Positions 44,682-52,727 of a stretch of DNA of 64,000 nucleotides are shown here, piece after piece. The notes beneath the pieces were generated by a model, which was given only the letters and a program-made list of their open reading frames with translations, was not told where the DNA came from and searched no databases. The stretch is from NCBI RefSeq assembly GCF_026012395.1, contig NZ_BRZA01000003.1:265703-329702 (forward strand), in the 5' to 3' direction. This DNA is from Lysinibacillus piscis (GTDB taxonomy: Bacteria; Bacillota; Bacilli; Bacillales_A; Planococcaceae). The position numbers and the translations under genes were made by a program. How positions within the stretch are numbered: position 1 is the first letter of the stretch; each line of letters begins with the position of its first letter.

Positions 44682-46506
44682 TGTTTGTCACCTCCTGCTT
44701 CATTTCTATATAGCTCTCTAGCATAGGCTGTATTGCATGAAAATGATGGGATTTAATCGCTGCTTTTCGTTGTATCTGCCATAAAAAAATTTCCTGGTCA
44801 TTCTCTAATAAGTCATCAATAATTTTATAGCAACGCCGCAGTTGAAAGTCTTTTACAGACTCTACAATATCATTTAATAATTTATTCGTTTTAGGTAGCT
44901 TGTTTAGATGTTGTTCTAAATTTGCAAGTGTGCCTAAGCTCTTACCAATTTTCGATATTGTAATACGAATCGGCTTTTCTGACTGTAATAATTTTTGATG
45001 TAGCCTGTTAATCTCTTGTACATATTGTTGATCCCGTTTAGCCCAATTGACTTTCTTTATTGTATTTTGTCCATACCGTCGTTCAGGCAAGGCCTCATCT
45101 AGCCATACTTTGTCATAGCGATATAAATACATATACTGCTTTTTATATTTGTTTCGCAGGGCTGTTCGAGATAAATTTGGATGTTTTTTAATTTCCTTTA
45201 ATAAATCCTGTTTATATATACCTAATATATCGTCATTATCCCTATGACTTTTTACTTGTTTTATTTCGACATTTCCAATTAAATACCTCTTAACTGTTTT
45301 AAAATCTACTCCTAATTCTCTCGCTATTGCTCGGATACTTAAATTTTGTTGTTGAAGATCATGTAATTTTTCCAACCACACATCCCCAAATGCTTTAATT
45401 CTCCCTATTTCGAACATATCTGTTGTATGCTTTCTTGAATAAATAAAGCCACAGGAGCATGTAAATGTACCAATTAAGTTTTTTGTTTTAAAATCTCTAG
45501 TTACAATAACATTGGATATAATAAACTTTTTATAATGTGCGGCTGCTTTATTTAAACAAGAGAATGGTCCCCTGCCAAAAGCTCCATCATCCTCATCTAT
45601 ATCTACTAACTTCTCTACACTGTACTGTAAAAAATATAAAAACAATAAGTGGCGAAAAGGATGCACATGACGCTTTAAATTACGAGTTAATATTCTAAGC
45701 CAGTTATATTCATCATTATTATTTACAGCACTCTCATAGCGTTGTAAAAAAGAATTAGGAAGGGTTGATTTTATTGCTTGGTACATTTCTTGCTGACGAA
45801 CTCTATTAGAAGATGTAATGAGATTATACTCTCGCAATAAAGTTCGATATTTAGAATTAATTTGTTCTCTTGAAAGATAATGCAACGGCAAATTTAATAA
45901 TTTATATGCTTGCTTGGCTAAGTGAATAGCTAGCTCTTTATGTGAATCAATTTCGTATAATGGTGATAAATCCATATGTTTTAATTCAAAGCGAATATAT
46001 TCAATACGACTATCGTTTGTTTTGGGGTATTTTCTAAGTGGTATTTCATGATGTGAGCAGTAATCTATTCCTTGTAGTTGATGTTCTCGATGAATATATG
46101 GCTCACCGTAGCACTCAGCATCAGCTTTAGCACAGGTCGAACAATAGTATAAGCCGTCTTTTCGGCATATACCCCCTGCAACTATTCCTAACCTTGTATA
46201 GAGTCCTTGTCCATCGCCTTTTACATTTTCTAAAATTTCTTGCTGACGTTGCTTTGATAAAAACGAAGCATAGTATGGATAGATAGTGTGATTAGTTAAT
46301 AATGATTCTACAGAATACTGATGACCTAATTTCTCTGCTAAAATGGTAAAATTGCTACCAATCTCCACACTTGGTATCACAGAACGACTGCCAAATAACT
46401 CTTCTAATGTATCTTTACAATCAAGATTTCCACTATAAAAATGGTAACGTGCGATAGCTGAATATAGCAATTCATCTGGGTACGGGTTTGTGAAGAAAGG
46501 TAGCAT
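44662..46506 (-). CDS. tnsD: TnsD (TniQ family), attTn7/glmS target selector
   Basis: The 614-residue protein begins with the TniQ domain (LPFFTNPYPDELLYSAIARYH). It has a zinc-finger-like set at Cys122, Cys125, Cys150 and His153 (YCSTC...YCSHHE). An HTH-like segment is visible around IRAIARELGVDFKTVKRYL. In Tn7, TnsD binds the 3' end of glmS and recruits TnsC; the element's position just downstream of glmS agrees. It follows the HEPN-like gene by 10 bases. Confidence 0.88.
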   Translation of the reverse strand: MLPFFTNPYPDELLYSAIARYHFYSGNLDCKDTLEELFGSRSVIPSVEIGSNFTILAEKLGHQYSVESLLTNHTIYPYYASFLSKQRQQEILENVKGDGQGLYTRLGIVAGGICRKDGLYYCSTCAKADAECYGEPYIHREHQLQGIDYCSHHEIPLRKYPKTNDSRIEYIRFELKHMDLSPLYEIDSHKELAIHLAKQAYKLLNLPLHYLSREQINSKYRTLLREYNLITSSNRVRQQEMYQAIKSTLPNSFLQRYESAVNNNDEYNWLRILTRNLKRHVHPFRHLLFLYFLQYSVEKLVDIDEDDGAFGRGPFSCLNKAAAHYKKFIISNVIVTRDFKTKNLIGTFTCSCGFIYSRKHTTDMFEIGRIKAFGDVWLEKLHDLQQQNLSIRAIARELGVDFKTVKRYLIGNVEIKQVKSHRDNDDILGIYKQDLLKEIKKHPNLSRTALRNKYKKQYMYLYRYDKVWLDEALPERRYGQNTIKKVNWAKRDQQYVQEINRLHQKLLQSEKPIRITISKIGKSLGTLANLEQHLNKLPKTNKLLNDIVESVKDFQLRRCYKIIDDLLENDQEIFLWQIQRKAAIKSHHFHAIQPMLESYIEMKQEVTNNERTTS

Positions 46507-46516
46507 AACTGTCTCC

Positions 46517-47899
46517 TTAACTAGATTTAATAATATTCTTTTCTATCCAATTTATAAAAGCACTCCTTAATAATTGTCTTGCTTCAAAAAAATCGGACTG
46601 TGCAATGAAAAATTCCGTTTGTATCGCATTATTAAGATTAATTTTATATTCCATAAACGGGAATTCCCCAGAATGGTAATGTCCTGATCGAACATTACCA
46701 TATATAAAATTCAATAAATCATTGTTGAACTCATCCACGTTATCCCTAATAAATGGCGTAAATTTATTATTTTCTGTTTTAGCCAGAGTTTCCACAGCTG
46801 AAGTTAAATATGCAATATGTGCAGTTGGTGAGTATTTATGAAAAATGCAACCCAAATTATATAAACGGCAAGCATTTCTAAATAACTCATATTTTCTAAA
46901 GTGAATATCTTTCAAATTTTCTATACCCTTGAAATATTCCCCTATACATGAAGGAATATTAATTGAATTTCCAGCAAGATGCATTTGTTTTAAATCTTTT
47001 TCTACATGCTCCTCTGGTCTATTATTTTTTGGCGGTTTCATAAGCCTATGTTTAATAAATTGTTGATTAACTAAATTTTCATCTCCTATATATCCACTTA
47101 CTACACTTAAAGGCCCAGCACTGGATAAAGCACTGATATTATAATAACCCGATAATTTGTTATCGTTTACATCTTTCAACGTTCTCAATCCATTTAAATT
47201 ATCTTTAACAACAAATTTAAAATAATCATCTATAAAACCTGTTCTACGGCGTTTAGAAGAAATGTCTCCTCCACTACTCTTTTCGACAAATGTAAGATAT
47301 TCTGAGCGTACATCATCAATTCCCACATCCAATATCACTGCTAAATAAGACGCATAATCAGATACTTCATTATGAGCAATTGACCTTGCTGTAATAACAC
47401 TATTAGCTTCAACTTCTATATCAAAATATATAATCTGTTCTGTTAAAGGTTCTTCTAAATAATTTTCATGCAAAGGACCAAATATAAATTTTTTCCCACC
47501 ATTAACTTTATATATACTATTAATGTTAGATGAATTTAATAGAGTTCTATAATTTCGAATTGTAAATTTAGTTTTTTTCTTTGCCCTTAAATTAAAAAGT
47601 TCATTTTGAATATATTCAAAGTAAAAGTTTTGTAAGTCATATTTATTAAAATTTTCATCCTCTTCAACAGAGGTTATCCTTACTAATTGTACTTCTATAT
47701 TATTGAATATTAATTCTAATGTTATAGATCTTTCGATACCTCGGATAGGTGCTAGCAATGAAATAAATACAGATTTTTTGTCATTTTCAATATTTAAATT
47801 AACAAAATATTTACCACCTAAAAGGTTGATATCCTTTAAATCTTCTAAAAAGTTGTACTCTTGTAAGTCCCAATTTAATTCTTGTTCAAAAATAACCAT
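46517..47899 (-). CDS. HEPN-like protein inserted in the tns operon between tnsC and tnsD
   Basis: The 460-residue protein has no similarity to Tns proteins that I can see. The first ~330 residues are of unknown fold. The C-terminal ~130 residues are helical and include HIAYLTSAVETLAK and NVRSGHYHSG (Arg404, His407/His409), matching the R-x4-6-H pattern of HEPN domains as in the Apea-like group, often RNases or nucleotide-modifying toxins. Its start codon directly follows the tnsC stop (TAA-ATG) and tnsD starts 10 bases after its stop, so it is expressed as part of the transposition operon. Confidence 0.62.
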   Translation of the reverse strand: MVIFEQELNWDLQEYNFLEDLKDINLLGGKYFVNLNIENDKKSVFISLLAPIRGIERSITLELIFNNIEVQLVRITSVEEDENFNKYDLQNFYFEYIQNELFNLRAKKKTKFTIRNYRTLLNSSNINSIYKVNGGKKFIFGPLHENYLEEPLTEQIIYFDIEVEANSVITARSIAHNEVSDYASYLAVILDVGIDDVRSEYLTFVEKSSGGDISSKRRRTGFIDDYFKFVVKDNLNGLRTLKDVNDNKLSGYYNISALSSAGPLSVVSGYIGDENLVNQQFIKHRLMKPPKNNRPEEHVEKDLKQMHLAGNSINIPSCIGEYFKGIENLKDIHFRKYELFRNACRLYNLGCIFHKYSPTAHIAYLTSAVETLAKTENNKFTPFIRDNVDEFNNDLLNFIYGNVRSGHYHSGEFPFMEYKINLNNAIQTEFFIAQSDFFEARQLLRSAFINWIEKNIIKSS

Positions 47900-49609
47900 T
47901 TAGTTCTCGCTCCCTAAACTATAAAATTCGTTCAATCCATTTTTCACATAGCCGTTTTCTTCAAAAAGAGTATATGGTGACATTTGTCTTTTAAGTGCCT
48001 GTTCTCTTATTGTTAATAATGGCAATAGTTTTGGCTCTACCTTTATATTCTTTGCTTGATTTTCCTTTTTCTCCGAATTCAGAGAAATTAATTGCTTTAC
48101 TACTTCTAGCTTTAATACACTGTAATCTATTTCAAATGGATAATTATTAACTACTCTTCTTATTAACTTTTGTACTTCAATCACACTTAATTCATCAAAT
48201 ATACCCATCGTCATAACTTCAACACTCAATTTCTCTATCAAATCTTGTCTTTTAAATTCTAGAGTATTCTGCCTCTCTTTCATCGCAGCCTTAATCCGCC
48301 CCTCATAGGCCGTATTTTGCTTATGATTCATCATCAATTCATCCAAATTAATCATAATATCTTCATACTTATACATTGCCGTAAAGTCGTTATTTCGAAT
48401 CGCATTTAGCATTGGCTGAATAATTTTCATATCCTTCTTAGCAGTTTGTTTCAGCACTTTTGATGTAATAATTTCTCGCTCATTATTTTCATCAAACAAA
48501 GCCCTTTCTTGAGCCAGTATAAAGAGGTTTACAGCTACAGACGTTATTCCTTGGCATTCCTCATAAAAAGTCCTTTTAACATCTTCTGTAAGCTCTGAAC
48601 GAGTTTTAAGGCATTGTAATTCCCATAATGTTTCTAAGAAGAACTCCCACTCCTCACTATCTTCGGCCATGCGATCCCATATAATTGCCCCATCACTCGC
48701 TGCACGACGAGCTTGTCGAAAGTTACCTTTAAATAATTGCTGTGCTTTCGATGTACCAATCAATATAGTTGGAATACCTACTGTATTGGACAGTGTAACA
48801 AAAAAGTTTAGCATTTCTTCTTGGTCATTTTTGGCATGCAATAGATGTTGGATTTCATCGATAACAAGGACACCAATACCGTACATACTTGCCAATGAAG
48901 TCATATGCAAAAGCATTGTTGATGTAACACGATTTAAATAGCCGAATTTCTCTAAATAACGTGTACCTAGTAAATCATCAATGGCTTTAAAGAAGCTTTT
49001 ACATAACGTAGAAAGACTACCATCATAAGGACAATCGATTTTAAGCCAAACAATTTGCGTACGATTAAATGGCTGTCGCTCATATACCTCATGTTCTATT
49101 ACTTGAGGGTACATTAATAGCAAACGTTCTATCGCTGTTGTTTTACCAATCCCTGAGATACCTATAATCGATAAACTATCTGCTGTGGAGCGAATATGAT
49201 TTAACCGTTCATCAATATACTTATGGGCTTGTTCTTCATCCTCTCGCAGTTCATGTAACATTCGAATCCTTTCAAAAAATGTTTTATCTAAAGGATTCCT
49301 AGCTAAATAGCCTCGACGAATTAATGTCGATAAGCGACGCTCCACTTCAAAATGAATTGGCAATGGCTGAATAAAGTTCTTCACACGCTTTAGCACATGA
49401 TAACGAATATTTGTTTCACTTTGCTTATCTCGCTCACTAATACGTGGTTTCACTATAAATCGATTTAGTACATCATCTTCACTAAAAATAGGTGGTAGCG
49501 CTTCGATAAAAGGATTTTGAGTGTATTCGATAAGCATTTGTGGCTTATAGTTAGCCTTTTTCACATCGCCCTGTAAGACGACATTATTCATCCTTGCCAA
49601 ATTCCTCAT
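47900..49609 (-). CDS. tnsC: TnsC, AAA+ regulator of transposition
   Basis: The 569-residue ATPase has Walker A GISGIGKTT (150-158) and Walker B VLVIDEIQHLL (from 247). It links the TnsD- or TnsE-marked target to the TnsAB transposase. The start ATG at 49609 has GGAGG seven bases upstream and overlaps the end of tnsB by 26 bases. The C-terminal part is long and helical, as in other Tn7-type TnsC proteins. Confidence 0.9.
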   Translation of the reverse strand: MRNLARMNNVVLQGDVKKANYKPQMLIEYTQNPFIEALPPIFSEDDVLNRFIVKPRISERDKQSETNIRYHVLKRVKNFIQPLPIHFEVERRLSTLIRRGYLARNPLDKTFFERIRMLHELREDEEQAHKYIDERLNHIRSTADSLSIIGISGIGKTTAIERLLLMYPQVIEHEVYERQPFNRTQIVWLKIDCPYDGSLSTLCKSFFKAIDDLLGTRYLEKFGYLNRVTSTMLLHMTSLASMYGIGVLVIDEIQHLLHAKNDQEEMLNFFVTLSNTVGIPTILIGTSKAQQLFKGNFRQARRAASDGAIIWDRMAEDSEEWEFFLETLWELQCLKTRSELTEDVKRTFYEECQGITSVAVNLFILAQERALFDENNEREIITSKVLKQTAKKDMKIIQPMLNAIRNNDFTAMYKYEDIMINLDELMMNHKQNTAYEGRIKAAMKERQNTLEFKRQDLIEKLSVEVMTMGIFDELSVIEVQKLIRRVVNNYPFEIDYSVLKLEVVKQLISLNSEKKENQAKNIKVEPKLLPLLTIREQALKRQMSPYTLFEENGYVKNGLNEFYSLGSEN

Positions 49610-51740
49610 CTCGCTTCCTCCTCAATTTTTCCATCAGCCGTGAAGGCGATTTCTTCTTGGATTGTTCTTCCAATTTAATTCGCGATACAAAATCTATAAT
49701 TTCTGTTGGTTGCTCTATCACAGTAGATGTTAAATCAAATTTTTCTTCTGCACGATTGGCTTCTTTTTCAATAGTCTTATTATTTCTAATCGTAGCAAGT
49801 TTCTCCTTTTTACTGGTTGGTTGATGTTGCGCTTTTCTCTTTTTTTGTTCTGCTACCTTAATAATTTGGTCCATCATCGTATCTGTATTAATGGTCAGTT
49901 GCACTTGCTTAGAGCGTTCTTCTTCCTCTAGTTCATTTCTGAGTTGTTGTTGGAAAACAATATCCTCTAAAAGGTCCAGTTTATATTGCCAGCTTGGCTC
50001 TAATAAAATGCACGTTTCATAATCCATTCCGTTATCATTCGGGATATAAATTTTGTCTAAATGGCGTGGATCATACACAATACTAATGCTTTTATTTTTA
50101 AGCTTGGTATACCATTGTTCTTCAATTCCTCGCTTTGAACCATATAATAGATTTTTAAACTTAATTCCTACTCTTGAAATAGTTGCTCGACCACGTGGTA
50201 ATACATTTAGGCGTAAAATATCTCTATCTACTGTGCGAAGACGACCTTTACGATTTTGAATACCCCAATTCCATAAATTAATAGGTGTTGGCACAATTCC
50301 ATCTGTTATCATTTCTTTTTCCATAGGATATTTATCAATGATTTTATGATTATGCTGTAATATTAATGTAATGATTAATGTCGTAAATTCTTTTAAATTC
50401 AGTGTAGCATCAAGCCGATAGTCTCTATCTCCACGTTCTCTATATTCTTTTTGAATAGCTCCAGGTGCTTTTTGTTTCACTTTGCCATTAATTGTACGAA
50501 ATTTGCGCTCGACGATACCTTTTAAATCGCCTCGGTACGCTGTTGTATTTTCAATCTTGATATTTAAATTATTAATAAGTCCTTCTACTGCATAGCCTTC
50601 AAATTCCCCTCGGTCTGCAATGATGATTTCAGGTAGGTGATAGATCGGCCATTGTTCTTCTGTAATGTCGATACTATACTGCTTACAAAATTCTACTTTA
50701 TCAGCGACCATATTATCTAAAGCCATCATCGCCCCAAGCCATGAAGGTCCTTCTAAACCCACGTAAATGCCTGTAATGATGCGTGAGTAAACATCGACAA
50801 TAGCGTAAATCACAGGTCTACCAATAATTCGATTTACATCAAAAGAACTCACCAAATAAATATCTGCAATAGTTGCGTCAACTTGAAAGCGTGTGCCCGG
50901 TCCATTCGTTTCTACTTTTGAATTGCTTAATAATGGTCGATGTTTTATTTCATATTCTTTAGCACTTTTTCGGAACTGAATGTCCTTCTTAGGATCTTCT
51001 AATTTCTTGAACCAATAATAAAACTGTTGGTAGGATGGAATACGACTGGATTCCCAAATTCGATATTGAATTTCCCCGTTTTCCTTATAACGGTCTGAAT
51101 AAAAATCACGCAAGACAAAATGATATACATCTTTTAACGAATAGTTATTGGCTTTCCGATAATATTTATTAATAGCATGTTCAAATTGAGTTCTAATTTC
51201 ATCTGTTATATTGATGCCGCTTCGGTATTCACCATTTACAGTTACTTTACGTGGACGACCTACTTTATCATTGCTTAGTTTTTTTGTTTTCCCACGACCA
51301 CCTGAGTTTGCATAGTCTGGCAACATAGCATTTTTATTCATTCCACGTTGCCAGTATCGGCTAAGTAACTTCTTGACCTTTGTAGGGGTCACATTCAATT
51401 CTTCAGCTATCTCTTTAATTTTTATTTCTCTACCATTCTTCTTTAGTAAACTGTTCATATGCTTTAGGCAATATGTTTGAATGATTTCCCAATCTGTATC
51501 TCTCTTCTGAATCTGGATCTTAGTCAATTCATCTTCAGCGATAGCACGCGCGAATGGATCGGCAATTATAAGGCATTCTTTTTGCTCTATGTCCGTTACT
51601 AACGATGAATAGAGCTCTTTTTTAGGCATAGACGTATTAGCATCAATATTAACGATATATACATACGACTCCTCAATTTCAACTATGCGAATACGGAGTG
51701 AGTCTTTTATAAATTGAAGCACTTGATTAATATAAATCAT
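49584..51740 (-). CDS. tnsB: TnsB, DDE transposase
   Basis: The 718-residue transposase has N-terminal DNA-binding HTH regions (ELNVTPTKVKKLLSRYWQRG near 115-133) and an rve/DDE catalytic core with Asp288 (FQVDAT), Asp376 (IIADRGEF) and Glu411 (GIVERKF), followed by a Mu-type beta-barrel region and a basic, Glu-rich tail for TnsC contact. It binds the repeated sites in the left and right ends and joins the 3' ends to the target. It overlaps the tnsA stop by four bases. Confidence 0.92.
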   Translation of the reverse strand: MIYINQVLQFIKDSLRIRIVEIEESYVYIVNIDANTSMPKKELYSSLVTDIEQKECLIIADPFARAIAEDELTKIQIQKRDTDWEIIQTYCLKHMNSLLKKNGREIKIKEIAEELNVTPTKVKKLLSRYWQRGMNKNAMLPDYANSGGRGKTKKLSNDKVGRPRKVTVNGEYRSGINITDEIRTQFEHAINKYYRKANNYSLKDVYHFVLRDFYSDRYKENGEIQYRIWESSRIPSYQQFYYWFKKLEDPKKDIQFRKSAKEYEIKHRPLLSNSKVETNGPGTRFQVDATIADIYLVSSFDVNRIIGRPVIYAIVDVYSRIITGIYVGLEGPSWLGAMMALDNMVADKVEFCKQYSIDITEEQWPIYHLPEIIIADRGEFEGYAVEGLINNLNIKIENTTAYRGDLKGIVERKFRTINGKVKQKAPGAIQKEYRERGDRDYRLDATLNLKEFTTLIITLILQHNHKIIDKYPMEKEMITDGIVPTPINLWNWGIQNRKGRLRTVDRDILRLNVLPRGRATISRVGIKFKNLLYGSKRGIEEQWYTKLKNKSISIVYDPRHLDKIYIPNDNGMDYETCILLEPSWQYKLDLLEDIVFQQQLRNELEEEERSKQVQLTINTDTMMDQIIKVAEQKKRKAQHQPTSKKEKLATIRNNKTIEKEANRAEEKFDLTSTVIEQPTEIIDFVSRIKLEEQSKKKSPSRLMEKLRRKRDEEFGKDE

Positions 51741-52576
51741 CCGTATTTCACATTCTTCAGCTTGCCTTCATCAATCGATTGAAGAATAATTGGTTGCTCT
51801 ATATTTAATGGCTCTAACATATCTACGCGAACAATTTTCTGTGCAAGTAAATGATAAAATAACGTCATGCCACTTCCTAAAGGCATATGTGTGTCTTTAT
51901 CGAATGCATTTGTAATTTCTCTTACACTATGACTATTTTCTAAAATTCGCCACAACAGTGCCATTGCTAAATCTTCAATGTGCTGCAAACTTAAGTGTTG
52001 AAAAGCATCATATTGTTGAATATCGTAATAGTCATGAATATAACTAATATTCCGTGCCATTTCTTTAGGGATCTCTAGCTCCGTCACAATGCCCCAATTA
52101 ATTTGTCTTCTTTCCCAATAAACACGTTCAATCTCAAACTTCTCAATAACGCGCTCTTTTAACAGCTCGTCCTTCATTTTGATTGTTCTGGCAAGCTCAA
52201 CAAATCCTTCTCCTTTATCTACAGTTAATAAAAAATCCGTTGTCATCACAACTGGCTCATGCGTTTTTGGATCTGTAGGATGCTTAATACCCAATTCATC
52301 TGCAATGACAATTGTTTCTTCCAACGGTAGTAAAGGAAATTGCTCTCGAATATCGACAACAAAGTCGGAATATTCAGTTAAATAAAAATAGTTTCGTTCT
52401 AAATCAGATAAAAATTCATGTTGTCGATTAGTTTTAATCCCTTTCAAGCGAGTAGACCTTCCAAGTGAAGAAACGTCTTGAATGTTTAACCATGGTTTAT
52501 AATCCGAACCAATCCCTGAACCTCGGCCTTCTTTAATCCACTTTTCAATTTTAGATGTTCTAGTTCTTTTAGACAT
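51737..52576 (-). CDS. tnsA: TnsA, restriction-like transposon-end endonuclease
   Basis: The 279-residue protein has the PD-(D/E)XK-type catalytic set at Glu60 (SDLERNYF), Asp114 (MTTDFLLT) and Lys133 (TIKMKDEL), close in spacing to Tn7 TnsA. With TnsB it gives cut-and-paste transposition. It is the first gene of the tns operon. Its ribosome site (AAAGGGGTG) is buried in the 3' arm of a 14-bp hairpin immediately upstream, so expression is probably controlled at this point. Transcription runs in the same direction as glmS. Confidence 0.93.
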   Translation of the reverse strand: MSKRTRTSKIEKWIKEGRGSGIGSDYKPWLNIQDVSSLGRSTRLKGIKTNRQHEFLSDLERNYFYLTEYSDFVVDIREQFPLLPLEETIVIADELGIKHPTDPKTHEPVVMTTDFLLTVDKGEGFVELARTIKMKDELLKERVIEKFEIERVYWERRQINWGIVTELEIPKEMARNISYIHDYYDIQQYDAFQHLSLQHIEDLAMALLWRILENSHSVREITNAFDKDTHMPLGSGMTLFYHLLAQKIVRVDMLEPLNIEQPIILQSIDEGKLKNVKYG

Positions 52577-52581
52577 AAAAA

Positions 52582-52614
52582 CACCCCTTTGAATTAGTTT
52601 AATCCAAAGGGGTG
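52582..52614 (-). promoter_or_regulatory. Leader hairpin/attenuator that contains the tnsA ribosome site
   Basis: On the minus strand, CACCCCTTTGGATT-AAACT-AATTCAAAGGGGTG forms a 14-bp stem (one G-T pair), followed by TTTTT and the tnsA ATG. It looks like an intrinsic terminator and also occludes the AAAGGGGTG ribosome site. The stem is kept, with paired base changes, in layers A, B, C and F. Confidence 0.75.
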
Positions 52615-52703
52615 AAACGGTGAAACTTTTTTAAAAACAGTATGACTTTTTTCAAAACGGTACATCTTTTTTTAAAACGGTATAACTTTATTTAAAATCT
52701 ACA
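52615..52703 (-). repeat. Right end of layer E: four to five tandem TnsB-type sites
   Basis: Read inward, AAATAAAGTTATACCGTTTT, AAAAAAGATGTACCGTTTT, AAAAAAGTCATACTGTTTTT and AAAAAAGTTTCACCGTTT are packed about every 20 bases up to the leader hairpin, after the terminal TGTAGATTTT. Dense, overlapping right-end sites and spaced left-end sites are the Tn7 pattern. The inner half of the site (ACCGTTTT) differs from that at the left end (GATCAAAA). Confidence 0.85.
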
Positions 52704-52708
52704 ATTAA
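52704..52708. repeat. Target duplication ATTAA on the glmS side of layer E
   Basis: ATTAA directly follows the ACA terminus. The glmS stop codon lies at 52728-52730, giving a 24-base distance from the element end. Sequence CCCAAAACTCATCTCAACC fills the gap. Confidence 0.85.
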
Positions 52709-52727
52709 CCCAAAACTCATCTCAACC

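Larger units (their letters stand above)
36763..52703 (+). mobile_element. Layer E: complete Tn7-like transposon (about 15.9 kb) at attTn7
   Basis: It is bounded by TGT...ACA ends, flanked by ATTAA on both sides, and ends 24 bases from the glmS stop codon, the distance known for Tn7 insertion at glmS. It carries tnsA, tnsB, tnsC, a HEPN-like gene, tnsD and tnsE in one minus-strand operon, followed by the cargo (ATPase/receiver pair and a DNA methyltransferase). All tns genes are open with their catalytic motifs, so it may be active. Confidence 0.92.

Noticed and set aside
36763..52703. CRISPR-associated transposon (CAST)
   Set aside because: No Cas12k, Cascade or CRISPR array is present. A full-length TnsD and position at glmS explain the targeting.
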